Below are positions 1 through 10,696 of a stretch of DNA of 64,000 nucleotides, piece after piece (within the stretch, counting starts at the first letter, position 1; each line of letters starts with the position of its first letter). Made by a program: the position numbers and the translations under genes. The notes under the pieces are model-generated. The model saw only the letters and a list, made by a program, of their open reading frames with translations, ran no database searches and had not been told where the DNA came from. The stretch lies in NCBI RefSeq assembly GCF_003574835.2, contig NZ_CP063196.1:4340001-4404000 (forward strand), read 5' to 3'. This DNA is from Thermobifida halotolerans (GTDB taxonomy: Bacteria; Actinomycetota; Actinomycetes; Streptosporangiales; Streptosporangiaceae).

Positions 1-1753
1 CGTAGGTCAGCACGGGGGCGTCCGGCTCGCAGATGCCCAGTTCGGCGGCGATCGCGCGGGCGGTGACCCCGTGGTCGCCGGTGATCATGACCACGCGTAT
101 GCCCGCCTCGCGGCAGGCCCGCACCGACTCGCGGGCGCCCTCACGCGGCGGGTCCATGATGCCGACCAGGCCGAGCAGCACCATGCCGGACGGGTCCTTC
201 GGGTCGACGGGAGCCGTCCCCGGCTCGTACGGCCTGCTCATCGCCAACGCCAGCAGCCGCAGCCCCTCCGCGGCCATCCGCTCCCCCGCCGCGTGCAGGT
301 CCTCGGGGCGCACCGACTCCACCCCGGACTCCCCCGCCTGGCCGTCGCACATCGCCAGAACCCGCTCGGGGGCGCCCTTGACGAAGAGAACCTCCCGGTC
401 CCCCCAGCGGCGCGCCGTGGCCGAGAAACGGCGGGCCGGTTCGAAGTGCACCTCGGCCGTCTTCGGGAACATCACGTCCCGTGCCGCGCGCAGCAGCCCC
501 GCGTTGTGGGCGGCGTCCAGCAGCGCCACCTCGGTGGGATCGCCGTGTGCCTGGCGGTGGACGCCCTCTCCGCGCACCGTGGCCTCGTTGGTCAGCGCCC
601 CACACAGCAGCAACAGCAGATAGGGGTCAACGTGTTCGGGGTCCTCGGCGGTGATGTCGCGGCGGTGGGGCCGCACCGCCGCCGGACCGATCCGCCCGTC
701 CACCGGACTCCACAGCCGCCGCACGGTCATCCGGTTCTCGGTCAGGGTTCCCGTCTTGTCCGAGCCGATCACGGTGGCGCTGCCCAGGGCCTCCACCGCG
801 AGCATCCGCCGCACGACGGCGTTGCGGCGGGCCATCCGGGTCACCCCGATCGCCAGCGCCACGGTGAGCACGATCGGCAGGCCCTCGGGCACCGCCGCGA
901 CCGCGAGCGCCACCGCCACCAGCAGCAACTCCATCGGGTCGCCGCCCCGCAGCAGCCCGATGGCCATGACCAGGATCGCGGAGGCCACCGCCGCGACCGC
1001 GATGATCCGCGACAGCCTGCTCATCCGCTCCTTGAGCGGGGTGGCCGTCTCCGGTGCGCCCTTGATGAGTCCGGCGATCGCGCCGAGCTCGGTCCGGGCG
1101 CCGGTGGCGTACACCACGCCCGTGCCGCGTCCGCTGGCGACCATCGTCCCCGAATGCCCCACGCTGAGCCGGTCGCCCAGCCCCACCTCGGGGGCCACCG
1201 CCTCGGTGGACTTGGTGACCGGTTCGGACTCGCCGGTCAACAGCGACTCGTCCACCTCCAGGGCGTGCGCCTCGACCAGGCGGATGTCGGCCGGTATCCG
1301 ACTGCCCGACTCCACGAGCACCACGTCGCCCGGCACCAGGGCGGCGCTCTCCACCTCGAGGCGGCGGCCGTTCCGGACGACGTGGGCGTGCGGCTGGCTC
1401 AGGCTCATCAGCGCCCGCACCGCCTGTTCGGCCCTGCGTTCCTGGACGAACCCGATGACCGCGTTGACCAGCAGCGCCACCGCGATCACCGCCGCGTCCA
1501 GCCACTCCCCGAGGACGGCGGTGAGCACGAACGCGAACAGCAGGATGGCGATGACCGGACTGGCGAACTGGCGCAGGAACACCACGGCGGCGGACGTGGG
1601 AGGCGTCTCCTCCAGCGCGTTGGGGCCGTGGCGCTCCAGGCGGCGGCGCGCCTCCTCGTCGGTCAGCCCCTCGGGTGCCGTGTCCAGGGCCGCGAACGCC
1701 TCCGGGACATCCACGGCGTGCCACTTCCGCTCCCGTAGTGCGGGCTCGGTCAT
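1..1753 (-). CDS. P-type cation-transporting ATPase (3' end cut by window edge)
   Basis: Membrane ATPase that pumps a cation using an aspartyl-phosphate intermediate. The 584 visible residues begin with the N-terminal cation-ATPase domain. They contain the actuator motif TGES, the transmembrane PEGLP motif typical of P2-type (Ca2+/PacL/CtpF-like) pumps, the phosphorylation motif DKTGTLT with Asp about residue 332, a KGAPE nucleotide-binding motif and the MITGD hinge. The C-terminal transmembrane helices lie beyond the window. The ATG at 1753 follows a purine-rich ribosome site. It lies 67 bases downstream of a universal stress protein gene on the same strand, so the two are probably co-transcribed. 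The cation is not certain; PEGLP favours Ca2+ or another divalent ion over heavy metals, since no CPC motif is seen. Confidence 0.93.
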   Translation of the reverse strand, partial: MTEPALRERKWHAVDVPEAFAALDTAPEGLTDEEARRRLERHGPNALEETPPTSAAVVFLRQFASPVIAILLFAFVLTAVLGEWLDAAVIAVALLVNAVIGFVQERRAEQAVRALMSLSQPHAHVVRNGRRLEVESAALVPGDVVLVESGSRIPADIRLVEAHALEVDESLLTGESEPVTKSTEAVAPEVGLGDRLSVGHSGTMVASGRGTGVVYATGARTELGAIAGLIKGAPETATPLKERMSRLSRIIAVAAVASAILVMAIGLLRGGDPMELLLVAVALAVAAVPEGLPIVLTVALAIGVTRMARRNAVVRRMLAVEALGSATVIGSDKTGTLTENRMTVRRLWSPVDGRIGPAAVRPHRRDITAEDPEHVDPYLLLLLCGALTNEATVRGEGVHRQAHGDPTEVALLDAAHNAGLLRAARDVMFPKTAEVHFEPARRFSATARRWGDREVLFVKGAPERVLAMCDGQAGESGVESVRPEDLHAAGERMAAEGLRLLALAMSRPYEPGTAPVDPKDPSGMVLLGLVGIMDPPREGARESVRACREAGIRVVMITGDHGVTARAIAAELGICEPDAPVLTY

Positions 1754-1820
1754 ACGGTCTCTTCCTTCCGGGGCTGGAGCGGGCCTCTGCTGTCGGTCCG
1801 GCGCCCGAGGGAGGAAACGC

Positions 1821-2672
1821 TCACCGGTTGGGCACCACCATGACCGGGCGGGCCGCGTTGTGCAGCAACCCGTGGGCGACCCGGCCGAGCGCCAGTCGGG
1901 TGATGCCCCGGCTGCTGTGCGCGCCCACCACGACGAGGCGGGCGTCCCGTGCCGCGTCGGCGAGCGCGGCCACCGTCGGGGCCTCCACGACGTCACGGAC
2001 CACCGTGATGTCCGGGTAGCGCTCCGCCCACGGGCGCAACTCCTCGGCCAGTTCCCGGGCCTGGGCGGCCTCGACCGCCTCGGGTTCGTACAGCAGCGGC
2101 CGCATGCCCGGGGACGGCAGGATCGGCTCCGACCACGCCCGCACCGCGCGCACCCGCTTACCGCCCAGCGTGGCCGCCTCGAACGCCTCCGCCAGCACGC
2201 GGTCGGAACGGTGCGAACCGCCCACCCCCGCAACGACCTCGGTGTCGTCCAACGGGACCTCCTCGCCGACGACCACGGTCGGCACCGGCGAGTGCGCCGC
2301 CACCCGGTAGGCCACGGAACCGATCCGCAGCCCCGGGAAACCGCCCCGGCCGCGGAGGCCGACCACCACCATCGCGGCGTCGCGGGCCTGCTCCAGCAGC
2401 GCCGACACGGGGGAGTCCATGATCACGGCTTCGGAGATCTCCAGGCCGGGCGCGATCTCGGCCGCACGGTCCCGGGCGACGCCCACGGCCTTGGCCGTGT
2501 CCTCCTCGATCGCCTCCGGCGGCCACACGAACGCCGCCTCCGCCGCGGGTATGACGTAGGCGCTCACCAGGGACAACCGGCACCCCCTGCGTTCGGCCTC
2601 GCGGGCCGCCCACGCGACGGCACGCAGCGCCGCCTCCGACCCGTCGATCCCGACCAGGATCGCTCGCTCCAT
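1821..2672 (-). CDS. Universal stress protein with two Usp domains
   Basis: Cytoplasmic stress protein of 283 residues made of two tandem UspA domains (about 3-140 and 150-283). Domain 1 opens with ILVGIDGSEAALRAVAWA and ends with the nucleotide-binding pattern G-xx-G-(9)-G-S before PVPTVVVG. Domain 2 ends with VVVGAHSSRG and PVMVVPNR, so both could bind ATP. Two-domain Usp proteins of this length are common in actinobacteria, for example in the mycobacterial DosR regulon. The gene starts 311 bases from the divergent CBS gene and precedes the P-type ATPase, likely as one transcript. Its biochemical role is not known from sequence alone. Confidence 0.93.
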   Translation of the reverse strand: MERAILVGIDGSEAALRAVAWAAREAERRGCRLSLVSAYVIPAAEAAFVWPPEAIEEDTAKAVGVARDRAAEIAPGLEISEAVIMDSPVSALLEQARDAAMVVVGLRGRGGFPGLRIGSVAYRVAAHSPVPTVVVGEEVPLDDTEVVAGVGGSHRSDRVLAEAFEAATLGGKRVRAVRAWSEPILPSPGMRPLLYEPEAVEAAQARELAEELRPWAERYPDITVVRDVVEAPTVAALADAARDARLVVVGAHSSRGITRLALGRVAHGLLHNAARPVMVVPNR

Positions 2673-2983
2673 ACGAACCTCCGGTTCCCGCTTCCGTCTT
2701 CACTTCCTGATTGTGGTCGCCACCGCCCCGCCCGACCCCCGCCACAGGTCCCGACCGTCGGCGTCGAGGTCCCGCGTCCTCGTCCTCCCGGTGCGAGGGT
2801 CCGGCCCCGAAGGGACGTAAGGCACTACCGAAACGGGTGTTGCGAGTCGCACAGTGGTGGGCAGAGGGCGTGGGAACGGTCACTACCCGGCCCGGGGGAA
2901 CGGCATGCGCCCCGGCCACGAGCGGGACCGACCGCCCGTCCGCCGGCAGGGGACCGGTCCGGGAGTCCAAGGGAGTGAGCAGC
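2673..2983. promoter_or_regulatory. Divergent promoter region between Usp and CBS genes
   Basis: This 311-base gap separates two divergent stress genes and should carry both promoters. At 2809-2828 there is a partial match to the DosR box: a perfect GGGAC half site, a GTAA centre and a degenerate second half (GGCAC). A perfect 10-base palindrome GGACCGGTCC lies at 2951-2960, just before the CBS gene. GGGAG at 2971-2975 is its ribosome site. No open reading frame here looks real. Confidence 0.4.
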
Positions 2984-3706
2984 ATGGACAGCACCGTCGT
3001 CCGTGACATCATGACGGCCGCACCGCCTTCGGTCGTCGAAGACGCCGGCTTCAGGGAGGTCGTCAGGACACTGGTGACCCACCGGGTGAGCGCGCTGCCG
3101 GTGGTCGACCGGGACGGCCGGGTGGTCGGCGTGGTGTCGGAGGAGGACCTGCTCCACAAGGAGGAGTTCACCGGCGACGACGACTACTCCCCGCCGCTGC
3201 GCGCCCGGTTGCGCGCCCGCCTCAGCGGCACGGACGCGCACGCCGAACGCGGTGAGGACAAGGCCCTGGCCAACCGCGCCGACGAACTGATGTCCCACCC
3301 CGCGATCACGGTCTTCCCCGACACCTCCGCCGCGCAGGCCGCCCGGACGATGGAACGGCACGGGGTGAGGCAACTCCCGGTCGTGACCGACGACGAACGC
3401 CTGGCGGGGATGGTCACCCGCCGCGACCTGCTCCTGGTGTTCCTGCGTGACGACAACGACCTCGCCAGGGAAGTCCACGCGGAACTGGTGGCGGCCATCC
3501 GGCCGGTGCGGGGAGAGCCGCCCGCCCTCTCCGTCGACGACGGCGTGGTCACCCTGTGGGGGACCGTGGAGCGGCGCAGCCTGGCCCAGACCCTGATCCG
3601 GCGGGTCAGCCGCCTGGAGGGCGTGGTGGACGTCGTCAGCGATCTCGACTGGCGGATCGACGACGTCGTGCCCGAGTACGTCCGGTGGCGCGGCAGTTCC
3701 TGGTGA
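2984..3706 (+). CDS. CBS-domain pair plus BON-domain protein
   Basis: A 240-residue cytoplasmic protein with two CBS motifs (about 5-60 and 100-150; VSALPVVDRDGRVVGVVSEEDLL and RQLPVVTDDE...MVTRRDLL patterns) followed by a BON domain (about 165-225; VHAELVAAIRP, VVTLWGTVERRS, VVDVVSDLDW). CBS pairs bind adenine nucleotides, and BON domains are thought to bind membranes or lipids. The ATG at 2984 was chosen because GGGAG lies 8 bases upstream and the CBS domain begins at once; an upstream in-frame ATG would add 91 low-complexity residues. CBS-BON proteins commonly sit with Usp genes in actinobacteria. Ligand and function are not established. Confidence 0.92.
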   Translation: MDSTVVRDIMTAAPPSVVEDAGFREVVRTLVTHRVSALPVVDRDGRVVGVVSEEDLLHKEEFTGDDDYSPPLRARLRARLSGTDAHAERGEDKALANRADELMSHPAITVFPDTSAAQAARTMERHGVRQLPVVTDDERLAGMVTRRDLLLVFLRDDNDLAREVHAELVAAIRPVRGEPPALSVDDGVVTLWGTVERRSLAQTLIRRVSRLEGVVDVVSDLDWRIDDVVPEYVRWRGSSW

Positions 3707-3934
3707 CGCCGACCGGCTCCCGATGCCGTGGTGGAGGTGGGTGTTGGAGACCATCGCCGAGGAGATGGCCGCCCGGGGCGCCGACCGGGTGAACGGTGCG
3801 GCCGTCCTCACCGTCCCCTCACGACCGTGCCGACGTTCCACGGCCGTCGACACGGCGGTCGCGTCCCCGCGGTCCGGCGGACGCGGAGACACCCCCACGG
3901 GCCGTGGTCGAGTGACCGATCGGAAGGGAGCGTG

Positions 3935-4717
3935 GTGACGGTGACCGGCGGCAGCAGGAGGGCCATTCCCCTCGACCGGATCTCGGCGGTGGTCTTCGAC
4001 ATGGACGGAGTCATCACCGACACCGCGCCGGTGCACGCCGCGGCCTGGAAACGGACCTTCGACGAGTTCCTCATCGACCTGTCCCGCGGCGGCGGGCCGC
4101 GGTTCCGGCCGTTCGACCTCAACGGGGACTACCGAAGACACGTCGAGGGGAGGACGCGCGCCGACGGTGTGCGCGGGTTCCTCGCCTCCCGCGGTATCGC
4201 CCTGCCCGGGACCGCGCCCCCCGACCGTCCCGAGGTCATCACCGTGTCCGCTCTGGGGGACCGCAAGGACCGCTACTTCATGGACTACGTCGACCGGTAC
4301 GGCGCCACGGCCTACCCGTCCACGGTGGAACTCGTCCACGGACTGCGCGGCCGGGGCGTCGGGACCGCCGCGGTCTCGACGAGCCGCAACTGCGCCGCCG
4401 TGCTGCGGGCCGCCCGGGTCTGCGACCTGTTCGACGTGCGGGTCGACGGCGTCGACGCGGTCCGGATGGGACTTCCGGGCAAGCCCCATCCGGCCCTGTT
4501 CCTGGAGGCGGCCCGCCGCCTGGACGTCTCCCCCGCCGACGCGGCGGTGGTGGAGGACTCCCCCGCCGGAGTCGAGGCGGGACGGCGCGGCGGTTTCGCG
4601 CTGGTGGTCGGGGTGGACCGCGCCCACCGGCGTGCCGACCTGCGGGCGCGGGGAGCCCACGTGGTCGTGGCCGACCTGTCGGGACTCGAACTCACCGAGG
4701 CGGAGGTCTCCTCGTAA
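3935..4717 (+). CDS. HAD-superfamily hydrolase, beta-phosphoglucomutase type
   Basis: Haloacid-dehalogenase-like phosphatase/mutase of about 260 residues. Motif I is VVFDMDGVITDTAPVH (nucleophile Asp and acid/base Asp). A helical cap follows. Motif II is AAVSTSRN, and motif III/IV is GKPHPALFLEAA with VVEDSPAGVEAG. This subfamily hydrolyses or isomerises sugar phosphates. Several GTG codons (3932, 3935, 3941) could start it; 3935 is best spaced from the purine run 3922-3930. It follows the CBS-BON gene by 228 bases and precedes a Usp gene. In mycobacteria a related HAD domain forms part of OtsB1, encoded beside DosR-regulon stress genes. The substrate cannot be read from sequence. Confidence 0.88.
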   Translation: MTVTGGSRRAIPLDRISAVVFDMDGVITDTAPVHAAAWKRTFDEFLIDLSRGGGPRFRPFDLNGDYRRHVEGRTRADGVRGFLASRGIALPGTAPPDRPEVITVSALGDRKDRYFMDYVDRYGATAYPSTVELVHGLRGRGVGTAAVSTSRNCAAVLRAARVCDLFDVRVDGVDAVRMGLPGKPHPALFLEAARRLDVSPADAAVVEDSPAGVEAGRRGGFALVVGVDRAHRRADLRARGAHVVVADLSGLELTEAEVSS

Positions 4718-4811
4718 CCCGTGGCCGCCGCGCCACCGGTCCGACAGCACTCCGCCCGTGTTCCAGCAGGCCACGGCTGTGCACTGCCTCTGCCGGGGCC
4801 GCGTTGACGGG

Positions 4812-4831
4812 ACCGGGACGGAGGTCCCGCC
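4812..4831. promoter_or_regulatory. DosR/DevR-box-like palindrome upstream of Usp gene
   Basis: The 16-base core CGGGACGGAGGTCCCG (4814-4829) has GGGAC and GTCCC half sites separated by exactly four bases. This is the spacing of the DosR consensus TTSGGGACTWWAGTCCCSAA, and both flanking S positions also match. It differs in the centre (GGAG rather than TWWA) and outer AA/TT. It lies 88 bases before the start of the 4919 Usp gene. Function is inferred from this match and from the DosS-like kinase encoded downstream. Confidence 0.45.
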
Positions 4832-4918
4832 CGGGCACTTCCTTGGCCCCTGGACGGGGGCCGCCCCGTGCGGTTGGCTGGGTGGTGGGCAGGGGAAATC
4901 CGCTGACAGGGGGCTTCG

Positions 4919-5417
4919 ATGAACCCGACACCACGGAAGAACCGGATCGTTGTCGGTTTCGACGGTTCGGCCATATCCCTGGCCGCTCTGGACTGGGCGG
5001 CGGAGGAGGCGCGCGCCCGAGACAGCGAACTGTGGGTGGTGCACGTTCTCGACGACGGCCCGGCCACCCGCCCCAGTTACGCCGGCGCCCCTCCCTCGCA
5101 GGCCGACCGCCATTCCCGCCTCGTGCGTCACCTGCACCGGGCGGTGCGGGAGGCCGAACGCATCTGGCCGCGGATCGTCCCTTTCGTGGTCGGCGGCGGC
5201 CTGGTGGCGCCCGCCCTGCTGCGCGCCGCCTCCGACGCCGACCTGCTCGTGGTGGGCACGCCCGAACACCGGTCGCTCGACACGCCCACGCTCAGTTCGA
5301 CCGCGGCGGCCTGCGTGCGTGAGGCCCACTGCCCTGTCGTGATCGTGTCGCACGTCGCGGGCGGCGAGAAGAGGCCGCTCGCTCTCGTCCCCGCCGCGCG
5401 GGTGGGAGCCGACGCCT

Positions 5418-5419
<2 letters not shown>
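4919..5419 (+). CDS. Universal stress protein, single Usp domain
   Basis: A 166-residue Usp protein. It begins RIVVGFDGSAISLAALDWA and ends with VVIVSHV. The usual ATP-binding G-xx-G-(9)-G-S pattern is degenerate here (LLVVGTPEHRSLDTPTLSST), so nucleotide binding is doubtful. GACAGGGGG lies just before the ATG. A DosR-like palindrome lies upstream and a strong hairpin overlaps the stop codon, so it is probably a single-gene transcript. It sits between the HAD hydrolase and a DosS-like sensor kinase. Confidence 0.9.
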
Positions 5420-7303
<1,884 letters not shown>

Positions 7304-7314
7304 CCGGTCGGCTC

Positions 7315-8163
7315 TCACTCGTCCCACCACAGCCGCTCCTGGACGCTCAGCCACTCGGGGTCGGTGAGCAGCTTCAGGTGGTCGCGTCTGAGGATCTCGA
7401 GGGCGACCAGGTAGTGCGCGAGGCTCTGTTTGTTGAGCCTGACGTTCTCGGGGACCTGCCCGGTCTCCCCGAGCCGGGTCATCAGGTACTTCAGGTGGTC
7501 CCGAATCCGCTGGGTGAGACGGTTGGACTCGTTGAGGTCGCCCGCGTCGATCCTGTTCAGGAGGTGGTGGGCGCTGGTGAGTTCCAGGATCGCGTGGGCG
7601 ATCTGCTTGGCGCTGGGGTCCCTGCCGCTCTCAGCCGAGTTCTCCAACCGGTTCCGGCACAGCACCAGGGCGACGGCGAAGTACCGGGTGGCCGTGTTCA
7701 TCTCCCACGGACCCACCGTGGACGCCTCCTCGGGGGCGGGGAGGGGCGTCGGCGGAGGCGTGCCCGAGGCCGTGGAGACGACGGTGACCTGCAGCATCCG
7801 GTTCTCGGTGTGCATGCCGGGCGAGCCGACCAGCACCGTTCCCGTGTTGACGATGAGGGACGCCGCGGGCGTCTTGTCCTTGGCCGGGGGCAGGGTGTTG
7901 ACCCCGGTCCCCATGACGATCCTGAGCAGGTGGGTCTGACTTCTGTTGGTGACCCGCACCCCTCCGGCCTCGGCCGCGATCTCTCCGGCGAACCGGGAGA
8001 GGCTCAGTTTGCTGTCGGGGATCACCAGGTCGTTGTGTTGGCTGCGACCGAAGCACAACCGCATGCCCGGAGCGAGTTCGCGTGTGGCGCCGTCCGGTGC
8101 GGTGATGATGGCGAGAGGACGCTCGGCACGAGAGGCGGTGGGGGAGGCCGCGGCATCGGTCAT
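7315..8163 (-). CDS. FHA-domain protein, last gene of chaperone-kinase operon
   Basis: A 282-residue soluble protein. Residues about 20-115 form a forkhead-associated domain, a phosphothreonine reader, recognisable by LCFGRSQHNDLVI, LSLSRFAGEI and the VTNRSQTHL segment. The C-terminal half is helical and matches no family I know. The ATG at 8163 has GGGAGGA 7 bases upstream; a longer in-frame version to 8253 has no ribosome site. It is the most distal gene of a minus-strand operon with a Ser/Thr kinase, Hsp70, GrpE and J-like proteins. It therefore probably reads phosphorylation by the neighbouring kinase (inference). The convergent kinase gene at 5585 ends 11 bases away. Confidence 0.85.
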   Translation of the reverse strand: MTDAAASPTASRAERPLAIITAPDGATRELAPGMRLCFGRSQHNDLVIPDSKLSLSRFAGEIAAEAGGVRVTNRSQTHLLRIVMGTGVNTLPPAKDKTPAASLIVNTGTVLVGSPGMHTENRMLQVTVVSTASGTPPPTPLPAPEEASTVGPWEMNTATRYFAVALVLCRNRLENSAESGRDPSAKQIAHAILELTSAHHLLNRIDAGDLNESNRLTQRIRDHLKYLMTRLGETGQVPENVRLNKQSLAHYLVALEILRRDHLKLLTDPEWLSVQERLWWDE

Positions 8164-8236
8164 GGTGGAATCCTCCCAGATTCGGTGCCGCACCGGAGTG
8201 GGCCGCGTGGCGTTCCGCTCCGGCGCGGCAGGGCCG

Positions 8237-8386
8237 CTACTTCCAGCCTCCACCGTGCTCCAGACACACCTGACCGGTGTTCTTGCAGGTCGAGCAGGTC
8301 AACGTGTTCCCGAAGCCCTTCTTGCGCCCTCCGTCGCAGGCCGCGCAGATCCGCAGCGGCCGCCCGCACCTGCGGCACGTTCCCAT
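8237..8386 (-). CDS. 49-residue zinc-ribbon protein, DnaJ zinc-centre-like
   Basis: A very small protein with three CxxC pairs (CRRC near residue 4, CAAC near 14, CSTC near 31) and a single Cys at 41 (GQVCLEHG). The pattern CAACDGG and CSTCKNTG resembles the CxxCxGxG zinc centres of DnaJ. The final pair is incomplete, which differs from DnaJ. AGGAGG stands 8-9 bases before the ATG, strong support for a real gene despite its size. It lies between the kinase gene (51-base gap) and the FHA gene (73-base gap). I infer that it supplies a detached zinc module to the J-like/Hsp70 system encoded upstream; no function has been shown from sequence. Confidence 0.8.
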   Translation of the reverse strand: MGTCRRCGRPLRICAACDGGRKKGFGNTLTCSTCKNTGQVCLEHGGGWK

Positions 8387-8419
8387 CGTGCGCCTCCTTT
8401 CTTTTCCCGTCCGCCTGGT

Positions 8420-8434
8420 TCTCTCGGACAGTCC
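8420..8434 (-). promoter_or_regulatory. 15-base element shared with start of chaperone operon (copy 2)
   Basis: On the minus strand this reads GGACTGTCCGAGAGA. The identical 15 bases occur in the same orientation at 14092-14106, ahead of the first gene of the operon. Here it lies 34-48 bases before the zinc-ribbon start, just after the kinase stop. It includes the palindrome GGAC-T-GTCC. It may be a second promoter or an activator site for the zinc-ribbon and FHA genes. Confidence 0.45.
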
Positions 8435-8437
8435 GCG

Positions 8438-10675
8438 TCACGGTTCGCGCACCTTCCGGGGCATCGCCCGCCACAGGTGCACCGCGCCCACCGCCGCGCT
8501 CACGCATCCCAGGAGGCCGCCCCAGGCGACCATCGATCCCCACACCGCGGCGGTCTCGTGCAGCAGGAAGCGCAGCCACTCCGGCGCCCACACCCCGGGG
8601 AAGGGCACCGGGGGCAGGGCGAGCAGCACGGCCGCGGCCGTGCCCACCGCGCTCACCCAGCGCAGCGCCTCCGCGCGCAGCACCACCACGCCGAGCGCGA
8701 CCGCCAGCAGCACCACGAAGAGGTCGGCGGCCCGTTCGGCCGCCACCGCGCCGAATTCCCGTCCCACCCGCGAGGCTGTCGCGTACACGTAGGGCTCGCC
8801 GATCGTGCGGGTGAGCATGCCGACGGCCAGCGCCAGCACCTGCCACACCGTGTAGCAGACGAGGGCGAGCAGCGCACGGGGCCGCAGGGTGGCCCACACC
8901 TGGCGCGGCGGGGCGAACAGCGCGGGAACGCGCCGGGGTTTCGCCGTCGGCCGCGCCCTCGGCGGCGCACTGGCGCGGGGAGCGGTCGACGGATAGAGGG
9001 CCAACGCGATCAGCGCGGCGGGCCGACCTCCGTCGCCGGTGTCGCGGCGCGCGTCCGCGCGGAGCCGCCACCACTCCCGGTCGCGTTCTCCGTCCGGTCG
9101 GGACCACTGCGGCTCCTCTCCCAGAAGCGACAGCACCGCGAGTTCGCGGGCGCGGCGGCGGTGCTCCTCGTCCACCGCTCTTTCCGCGCGCGTCAACCGG
9201 TTCACCGCGGCCTCGGTGAGCGCCGGTACTCCGGAGGCCAACTGCTTCAACCGGGCGTGCCCGCAGCGGCCCAGCGCCGCCACGACCCCGTGGTCGAACA
9301 CCTCGGTCAGCACGGCGCGGTCGGCGCCGCGCGGCCCCCGCCGGGCGAGTTCGGCCAGCCCGTCGGCGTCCACCGCCACCCCCCGGTACCGGGGGGTGGC
9401 GCCGGGGCGGAACACCGCGGCGAACACGGTGATCGTCCGTTGCGCCGCCGTGCCGCCCGATCCGGCGGTCTCCAGTTCGTCCGCCACGGTCTCGGCGCCC
9501 TTCCGCCCGGCCAGCCAGGCCCGCAGGCGAGCCGCGCCGCCGTCGCGCAGCCACCTCTCGGCTTCGGCGGGGCGGCTCGCCATGGCGGTGGCGAGCCGCC
9601 CCGGATCGGTGAAGGACTGGTGGGCGAACACCAGTGCGTCCGCGTCGCCCCGCCGTCGCCGTGCGGGTTTCGGGACGACGCCGCGCCGAGCCGCCCCGAC
9701 CGGTCCGCGCCTCTGCTTCCTGACGCCGCCGTCCTCGGTGATGCGCCAGTTCTCGTCGAGGAGGCGGCTGGTGAGGTCCCGGGTGCTGCCGCCCGGCTCC
9801 ACCGTGGTCGTCTCGTCCAGGGACTCGGCGAAGAACGTGAACAGTTCCATGGCGCTGGGACGCTGCTCCGGCCGTGGGGAGAGCGCCCGTCCGACGACGT
9901 CGCGGACCGCTTCGGGAAGCTGGCTCAGGTCCGCCCCGCCCTGCCGGGCGCGCTCCGCGGACGCCCTGATCCTCTCCTGGCGGGTGCCGAGGACCGCGCC
10001 GAAGGGGTTGGTCCTGGTGGCGGCGAAGGCCATGACCGCTCCCCACGCGAACACGTCCGCGGGCGGGCCCAGGGCGCCGTGGACGCGTTCGGGGCTGATG
10101 TAGCCGGGGGTGCCGAACAGGTGGGAGCTCTCGTGCAGCGGGTCGATGTTGAGCGCCCGGGCCAGGCCGAAGTCCAGGACCCGGGGACCGTCCTCGCTGA
10201 GGATGATGTTGCCGGGCGTCAGGTCGAGGTGGACCACCCCGGCCCGGTGGATGGCGGCCAGGGCCTCGGCGGTGCCCAGGCCGAAGGAGAACAACTGCTC
10301 GCCGCTCAGTGTCCCGTACGTTCTGACGTGCTGGGACAGGGTCTGGCCGGACACGTACTCCATGGCCATCCACGGCCGGCGGCCGTACAGGCCGGTTTCG
10401 AAGATCGTGGGGGTGCAGGTCGCGTTCACCAGTTGGATGATCGCGGCCTCCTGGGCGAACCGCAGGCGGGCCGCGCGGTCGGGGTCGGCGCCGCGCGGCT
10501 GTCCCTCCTTCTGCCTGATGACCTTGATCGCGACCAGGTCCTGCGGGGTGCCGGGTTTGTGTCCCGCGTAGACCACGCCCATTCCACCGGCGCCGATCCG
10601 CCCGGTCAGCCGGTAGGAGCCGACCTTCTTCGGGTCTCCCGGTTCCAGGTCCCCCACCCGCGCCGCGCGCACCAC
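8438..10675 (-). CDS. Membrane Ser/Thr protein kinase of chaperone operon
   Basis: A 745-residue protein. The kinase domain (about 20-290) has the glycine loop GRIGAGGMGVVYAG, VAIK lysine, catalytic loop HLDLTPGN (Asp kept, but Arg and Lys of HRDxKxxN replaced by Leu and Thr), DFG and SPE. It is thus a non-RD kinase that probably still transfers phosphate. A long polar middle region (about 300-560) is followed by several hydrophobic helices (about 570-740), placing it in the membrane with the kinase domain in the cytoplasm. The GTG at 10675 is 21 bases after the GrpE stop. Association with Hsp70, GrpE, J-like and FHA genes is unusual for Pkn kinases and suggests phospho-control of the chaperone module. 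Confidence 0.9.
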   Translation of the reverse strand: MVRAARVGDLEPGDPKKVGSYRLTGRIGAGGMGVVYAGHKPGTPQDLVAIKVIRQKEGQPRGADPDRAARLRFAQEAAIIQLVNATCTPTIFETGLYGRRPWMAMEYVSGQTLSQHVRTYGTLSGEQLFSFGLGTAEALAAIHRAGVVHLDLTPGNIILSEDGPRVLDFGLARALNIDPLHESSHLFGTPGYISPERVHGALGPPADVFAWGAVMAFAATRTNPFGAVLGTRQERIRASAERARQGGADLSQLPEAVRDVVGRALSPRPEQRPSAMELFTFFAESLDETTTVEPGGSTRDLTSRLLDENWRITEDGGVRKQRRGPVGAARRGVVPKPARRRRGDADALVFAHQSFTDPGRLATAMASRPAEAERWLRDGGAARLRAWLAGRKGAETVADELETAGSGGTAAQRTITVFAAVFRPGATPRYRGVAVDADGLAELARRGPRGADRAVLTEVFDHGVVAALGRCGHARLKQLASGVPALTEAAVNRLTRAERAVDEEHRRRARELAVLSLLGEEPQWSRPDGERDREWWRLRADARRDTGDGGRPAALIALALYPSTAPRASAPPRARPTAKPRRVPALFAPPRQVWATLRPRALLALVCYTVWQVLALAVGMLTRTIGEPYVYATASRVGREFGAVAAERAADLFVVLLAVALGVVVLRAEALRWVSAVGTAAAVLLALPPVPFPGVWAPEWLRFLLHETAAVWGSMVAWGGLLGCVSAAVGAVHLWRAMPRKVREP

Positions 10676-10696
10676 CCTGGGCCCCGCCCCTTCTCA

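Noticed and set aside
71-1738. Long plus-strand frame opposite the P-type ATPase
   Set aside because: Antisense shadow of a well-supported ATPase; composition rich in Arg, His and Gly with no domain.
2825-5353. 842-residue minus-strand frame
   Set aside because: Opposite to CBS-BON, HAD and Usp genes whose proteins have clear domains; the frame itself is His/Gly/Arg-rich without motifs.
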